Below, piece by piece: positions 60,910 through 64,000 of a stretch of 64,000 bases of DNA. Below the pieces are notes generated by a model. It was not told the origin of the DNA and did not search any database. It was given only the letters and a program-made list of their open reading frames with translations. The position numbers and the translations under genes are program-made. The stretch is from the NCBI RefSeq assembly GCF_022012395.1, contig NZ_JAKLTQ010000008.1, positions 124,001-188,000 of the forward strand, read 5' to 3'. The stretch comes from Arthrobacter hankyongi. Its GTDB lineage: Bacteria; Actinomycetota; Actinomycetes; Actinomycetales; Micrococcaceae. Positions within the stretch are counted from its first letter, which is position 1. Every line of letters starts with the position of its first letter.

Positions 60910-62583
60910 TTGAACGGTAAGTACTTGAATACAGAGAATTCCACCGCGCAGGCGGACCTGAACCTGCACGCGGAGAACAGCAGCGAGCAAATCGAAATTG
61001 AAGCCTCGCTCTCCTCCGACGAACGGCCCCACGAACTGCCGAAGCAGACCTTCGCGGATTTAAACGTCCGTGCCGACATTGTCCGGTCCCTCTTCGATGC
61101 CGGCATCACCCACCCCTTCCCGATCCAGGCCATGACCCTGCCGGTGGCCCTGGCCGGCCACGACATCATCGGCCAGGCCAAAACCGGTACCGGCAAGACC
61201 CTGGGCTTCGGCATCCCGGTGCTCCAGCGGGTCATCGGCCGCGACGACGACGGCTACGACAGGCTGCCCGTGCCGGGCGCCCCGCAGGCGCTGGTGGTGG
61301 TGCCGACCCGTGAACTCGCGGTGCAGGTGGCCCGCGACCTGGACACCGCCTCCCGGCAGCGCAATGCCCGGGTTGCCGTGATCTACGGCGGCCGCGCCTA
61401 CGAACCGCAGATCGAAGCGCTGAACGAAGGCGTGGAAGTTGTGGTCGGCACCCCCGGCCGGCTGATCGACCTGCACCGGCAGCGGCACCTGAGCCTGAAG
61501 AACGTACGCGTCGTGGTGCTCGACGAAGCCGACGAGATGCTGGACCTGGGCTTCCTGCCCGACGTCGAAACCCTGCTCAGCGCCACGCCCGCCGTCCGCC
61601 AGACCATGCTCTTCTCGGCGACGATGCCCGGCCCGGTGGTCGCGATGGCCCGCCGGTACATGACGCAGCCGACGCACATCCGCGCCGCGGACCCGAATGA
61701 CGAGGGCATCACCAAGAAGGACATCCGGCAGGTCATCTACCGGGCCCACAACCTGGACAAGACCGAGGTGGTGGCCCGGATCCTGCAGTCGCGGGGCCGT
61801 GGCCGGACGATCATCTTCACCAAGACCAAGCGCACTGCGGCCAAGGTGTCCGAGGAATTGGTCGACCGCGGCTTTGCCGCCGCGGCCATCCACGGGGATC
61901 TGGGCCAGGGTGCCCGGGAACAGGCGCTGCGGGCCTTCCGCAGCGACAAGGTGGACGTCCTGGTGGCCACCGACGTCGCCGCCCGCGGCATCGACGTCGA
62001 GGATGTCACCCACGTCGTCAACTACCAGTGCCCGGAGGACGAAAAGACCTACCTGCACCGCGTGGGCCGCACCGGCCGCGCCGGCAACAAGGGTACGGCC
62101 ATCACCTTCGTGGACTGGGACGACGTTCCGCGCTGGGGCCTGATCAACAAGGCTCTGGGCCTGGATGTGCCGGAGCCTGTCGAGACCTACTCCTCTTCCC
62201 CGCACCTGTACACCGACCTGGACATTCCCGAGGGCACCAAGGGCCGGCTGCCGCGCAACCAGCGCAAGCTCGCCGGCATCGATGCCGAAAAGCTCGAGGA
62301 CCTGGGCGAAACGGGCAAGAAGCACGCTGGCCACGGGACGCGTACCGGCCGCGGGCACGAACGCGATGAGAAACACAGCAGCGGGCGCGCCGAGGGTGCC
62401 GGCCGCAGCCGGACGCGCAGGCGCAGCCCGGCTCCGGAGTCCGCCGAGGCGGCGGCGCCGGCTGCAGCCGCTGCACCGCCGGCCGACGACGCCGTGCAGC
62501 CCGTCCGGCGCACCCGGACGCGCAGCCGCACCCGCCGCCGCAACGGCGAGGTCGTGAAGGACCGCCAGGGCGCAGCCGAATAA
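60910..62583 (+). CDS. DEAD-box RNA helicase (RhlE-like)
   Basis: This 557-aa helicase unwinds RNA duplexes. It has the Q motif region FADLNVRADIVRSLFDAGIT, Walker A GQAKTGTGKTLGFGIPV, DEAD in VVVLDEADEMLDLGF, SAT in FSATMPGPVVAMA, and the C-terminal HRVGRTGRAGNKGT. A basic Arg-rich tail with RTRSRTRRRNGE ends it. The TTG at 60910 has AAGG upstream and directly follows an in-frame TGA, so the start is confined there or to a TTG five codons later. It is followed at zero distance by the methyltransferase gene. Confidence 0.92.
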   Translation: MNGKYLNTENSTAQADLNLHAENSSEQIEIEASLSSDERPHELPKQTFADLNVRADIVRSLFDAGITHPFPIQAMTLPVALAGHDIIGQAKTGTGKTLGFGIPVLQRVIGRDDDGYDRLPVPGAPQALVVVPTRELAVQVARDLDTASRQRNARVAVIYGGRAYEPQIEALNEGVEVVVGTPGRLIDLHRQRHLSLKNVRVVVLDEADEMLDLGFLPDVETLLSATPAVRQTMLFSATMPGPVVAMARRYMTQPTHIRAADPNDEGITKKDIRQVIYRAHNLDKTEVVARILQSRGRGRTIIFTKTKRTAAKVSEELVDRGFAAAAIHGDLGQGAREQALRAFRSDKVDVLVATDVAARGIDVEDVTHVVNYQCPEDEKTYLHRVGRTGRAGNKGTAITFVDWDDVPRWGLINKALGLDVPEPVETYSSSPHLYTDLDIPEGTKGRLPRNQRKLAGIDAEKLEDLGETGKKHAGHGTRTGRGHERDEKHSSGRAEGAGRSRTRRRSPAPESAEAAAPAAAAAPPADDAVQPVRRTRTRSRTRRRNGEVVKDRQGAAE

Positions 62584-63528
62584 ATGGCTGCCGCTGGTGA
62601 CGGCGGAACGGCCGGACCGCTGTGGTCGCCGTCGGGCCGCTCGCTGGTAGTGGAGGCGGACAACGCCAACTACCTGCCGACGCTGCCCGACGGCGCCTTC
62701 ACGCTCATCTACGTCGACCCGCCCTTTAATACGGGCCGCAGCCAGCGCCGGCAGCAGACCTCCATGGTCCGCAGCGCCGACGGCGAAGGTGACCGGATCG
62801 GCTTCAAAGGCCGCTCCTACCGCACCATCAGGGGCACCCTGGCCAGCTATGACGACGCCTTCGAGGACTACTGGTCCTTCCTGGAACCGCGGCTGGCCGA
62901 GGCCTGGCGGCTGCTGGCCGACGACGGCACCTTGTACCTGCATCTGGACTACCGCGAGGTGCACTATGCCAAGGTGCTGCTGGACGCGCTGTTCGGCCGC
63001 GAGTGCTTCCTGAACGAGATCATCTGGGCTTACGACTACGGGGCCCGGGCCACGCGCCGCTGGCCGACCAAGCACGACAACATCCTGGTGTATGTCAAGG
63101 ACCCGGCCCGGTACCACTTCGACAGCGCAGCGGTCGACCGGGAGCCGTACATGGCGCCCGGGCTCGTCACGCCGGAAAAGGCTGCGCGCGGCAAACTGCC
63201 CACCGACGTGTGGTGGCACACCATTGTCTCGCCCACCGGGCGGGAGAAGACCGGCTATCCGACGCAGAAGCCCGAGGGCCTGCTGCGCCGTATAGTGGCG
63301 GCCAGCAGCCGCGAGGGTGACTGGGTGCTGGATTTCTTCGCCGGTTCCGGCACCCTGGGTGCCGTGGCCGCGTCGCTGGGCAGGCAGTTCGTCTGCGTGG
63401 ACCAGAATCCCCAGGCCATCGAGGTCATGCGCCGGCGGTTGGGCGAGCATGCGGATGTGGCCGGCTTCGAGCCGGAACTGCAGCAGGCCGGCCGGTCCCA
63501 GGCGGTGCCGCCGGCCGCGGAAGGCTAA
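62584..63528 (+). CDS. Site-specific DNA-methyltransferase (adenine type, beta class, orphan)
   Basis: This 314-aa protein has the catalytic motif IYVDPPFNTGRSQRRQQTSM (DPPF near residue 45) ahead of the AdoMet-binding motif LDFFAGSGTLGAVAASLGRQ (near 255). This order is that of beta-class N6-adenine or N4-cytosine enzymes. Additional anchors are HLDYREVHYAKVLLDALFGR and GYPTQKPEGLLRRIV. No restriction enzyme gene is next to it, so it is probably an orphan regulator of DNA or a housekeeping methylase. The ATG immediately follows the helicase TAA. Confidence 0.9.
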   Translation: MAAAGDGGTAGPLWSPSGRSLVVEADNANYLPTLPDGAFTLIYVDPPFNTGRSQRRQQTSMVRSADGEGDRIGFKGRSYRTIRGTLASYDDAFEDYWSFLEPRLAEAWRLLADDGTLYLHLDYREVHYAKVLLDALFGRECFLNEIIWAYDYGARATRRWPTKHDNILVYVKDPARYHFDSAAVDREPYMAPGLVTPEKAARGKLPTDVWWHTIVSPTGREKTGYPTQKPEGLLRRIVAASSREGDWVLDFFAGSGTLGAVAASLGRQFVCVDQNPQAIEVMRRRLGEHADVAGFEPELQQAGRSQAVPPAAEG

Positions 63529-63550
63529 CCGGCCGCGGAAGGCTAACCGG
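63511..63550. repeat. 18-bp tandem duplication at the convergent stop codons
   Basis: CCGGCCGCGGAAGGCTAA occurs at 63511-63528 and again at 63529-63546, then CCGG. The first copy holds the methyltransferase stop; the second carries the stop of the convergent PHP gene on the other strand. The copies are identical. Confidence 0.85.
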
Positions 63551-64000
63551 CGGCGGCCCGTCCGGGCAGGAACGCTTCGGCCCCGGTGCCCTGTTCCAGG
63601 ATCCGGTACAGGACTGCCTCCGCGGTGGTGTTCTCGCCCAGCCGGTTCGGCTTGCCGGTGCCGTGGTAGTCGCTGGAACCGGTGACGAACAGGCTGTGTT
63701 CCGCCGCGAACCGGCGCAGCCAGGCCTGTCCTTCCGGCGGATTGTCCCGGTGGTCCGCCTCAACGCCGGCCAGGCCGGCGTCGACCATCCGGCGGAAGAC
63801 CTCCTCGCCCACCACCCGGCCGCGGCTGCTGGCCACCGGATGGGCGAAGACCGGCACTCCCCCGGCCTGGCGGACCATGCCGACGACGAGGGCCGGGTCC
63901 GGCGCGTAGTGGGTGACGTAATAGCGCGAATGCGACGTGAGGATGTTGGCGAAGGCCTCGCTGCGGTCCGCCACGATGCCCGCCGCCACCAGGGCGTCGG
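63543..64000 (-). CDS. PHP-domain phosphoesterase, C-terminal fragment cut by the window edge
   Basis: About 151 residues are visible, ending at the TAG at 63543; the start lies beyond the right edge. The sequence includes GGVPVFAHPVASSRG and GVEADHRDNPPEGQAWLRRF. Later it has VTGSSDYHGTGKP, where PHP proteins have their last metal-binding Asp-His. This matches the TrpH/RnaAM-type family, which acts on 3',5'-nucleotide bisphosphates or RNA 5' ends. The N-terminal metal-binding histidines are out of the window. Confidence 0.85.
   Translation of the reverse strand, partial: DALVAAGIVADRSEAFANILTSHSRYYVTHYAPDPALVVGMVRQAGGVPVFAHPVASSRGRVVGEEVFRRMVDAGLAGVEADHRDNPPEGQAWLRRFAAEHSLFVTGSSDYHGTGKPNRLGENTTAEAVLYRILEQGTGAEAFLPGRAAAG

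Noticed and set aside
61060-63450. Minus-strand frame of about 796 codons over the helicase and methyltransferase
   Set aside because: It spans two genes with clear motifs on the plus strand and has low-complexity composition.

Overview
The window is high-GC DNA, mostly around 65-70% by eye, with densely packed genes, many GTG starts and ATGA/GTGA stop-start overlaps. Gene content fits a Micrococcales actinobacterium close to Arthrobacter (Micrococcaceae): AdnA/AdnB recombination helicase-nucleases, UvrD2, a PspA/TPM-domain pair, a DUF3107 gene, coproporphyrin-dependent heme synthesis (HemQ) and an actinobacterial-type gas vesicle cluster. This placement is inference from gene families, not from a search.

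Layout. 1-9.3 kb is housekeeping: a truncated mnmA beside its likely sulfur donor cysteine desulfurase; a ferredoxin-reductase-type flavoprotein overlapping a FolP2-like dihydropteroate-synthase homologue and a RibD-C reductase; a J-domain protein; TrmL; an RskA-C membrane protein; a PIG-L deacetylase downstream of etfBA. 9.5-16.3 kb, all on the minus strand, is a ten-gene gas vesicle (gvp) cluster: two accessory proteins with Glu-rich repeats (one SRPBCC), GvpA, GvpF, GvpG, GvpO, a zinc-ribbon GvpA paralogue, a GvpA-domain fusion protein, GvpK and GvpL. 16.5-21.5 kb holds an HtrA-type protease, a TPM-domain protein with PspA, and an initiator tRNA-fMet flanked by a strong palindromic terminator. 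21.5-41.7 kb has a UPF0182 membrane protein, a Lon-like PDZ protease, two predicted metalloproteases, an orphan E1/ThiF-like protein, UvrD2, NudC, a kinase-like protein, AdnB, AdnA, an alkyltransferase-like protein and a DnaQ-type exonuclease. 41.8-44.5 kb is a metNIQ importer.

44.6-55.1 kb is a nearly complete heme pathway from glutamyl-tRNA to heme: hemA on the plus strand, diverging from hemE-hemG-hemQ-hemH-hemC-hemD-hemB-hemL on the minus strand. A 10+3+10 bp palindrome sits before hemQ. 55.1-64 kb has MoeB/MoeZ with rhodanese, a TetR regulator, DUF3107, a small membrane protein, a pterin dehydratase, a ferritin-like protein, an RNB ribonuclease behind a 112-bp tandem duplication, a DEAD-box RNA helicase with a long leader and TTG start, an orphan adenine-type DNA methyltransferase, and a truncated PHP-domain protein.

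Much of the order from UPF0182 to the RNA helicase resembles the Mycobacterium tuberculosis Rv3193c-Rv3211 neighbourhood as I remember it. The gvp block lies outside this backbone, and the metNIQ and heme blocks appear to interrupt it. The most unusual biology is in the gvp cluster: a GvpA domain fused to two repeats carrying a W-Q-D-P motif, a GvpA paralogue with a zinc ribbon, and two neighbouring proteins with long acidic repeats.
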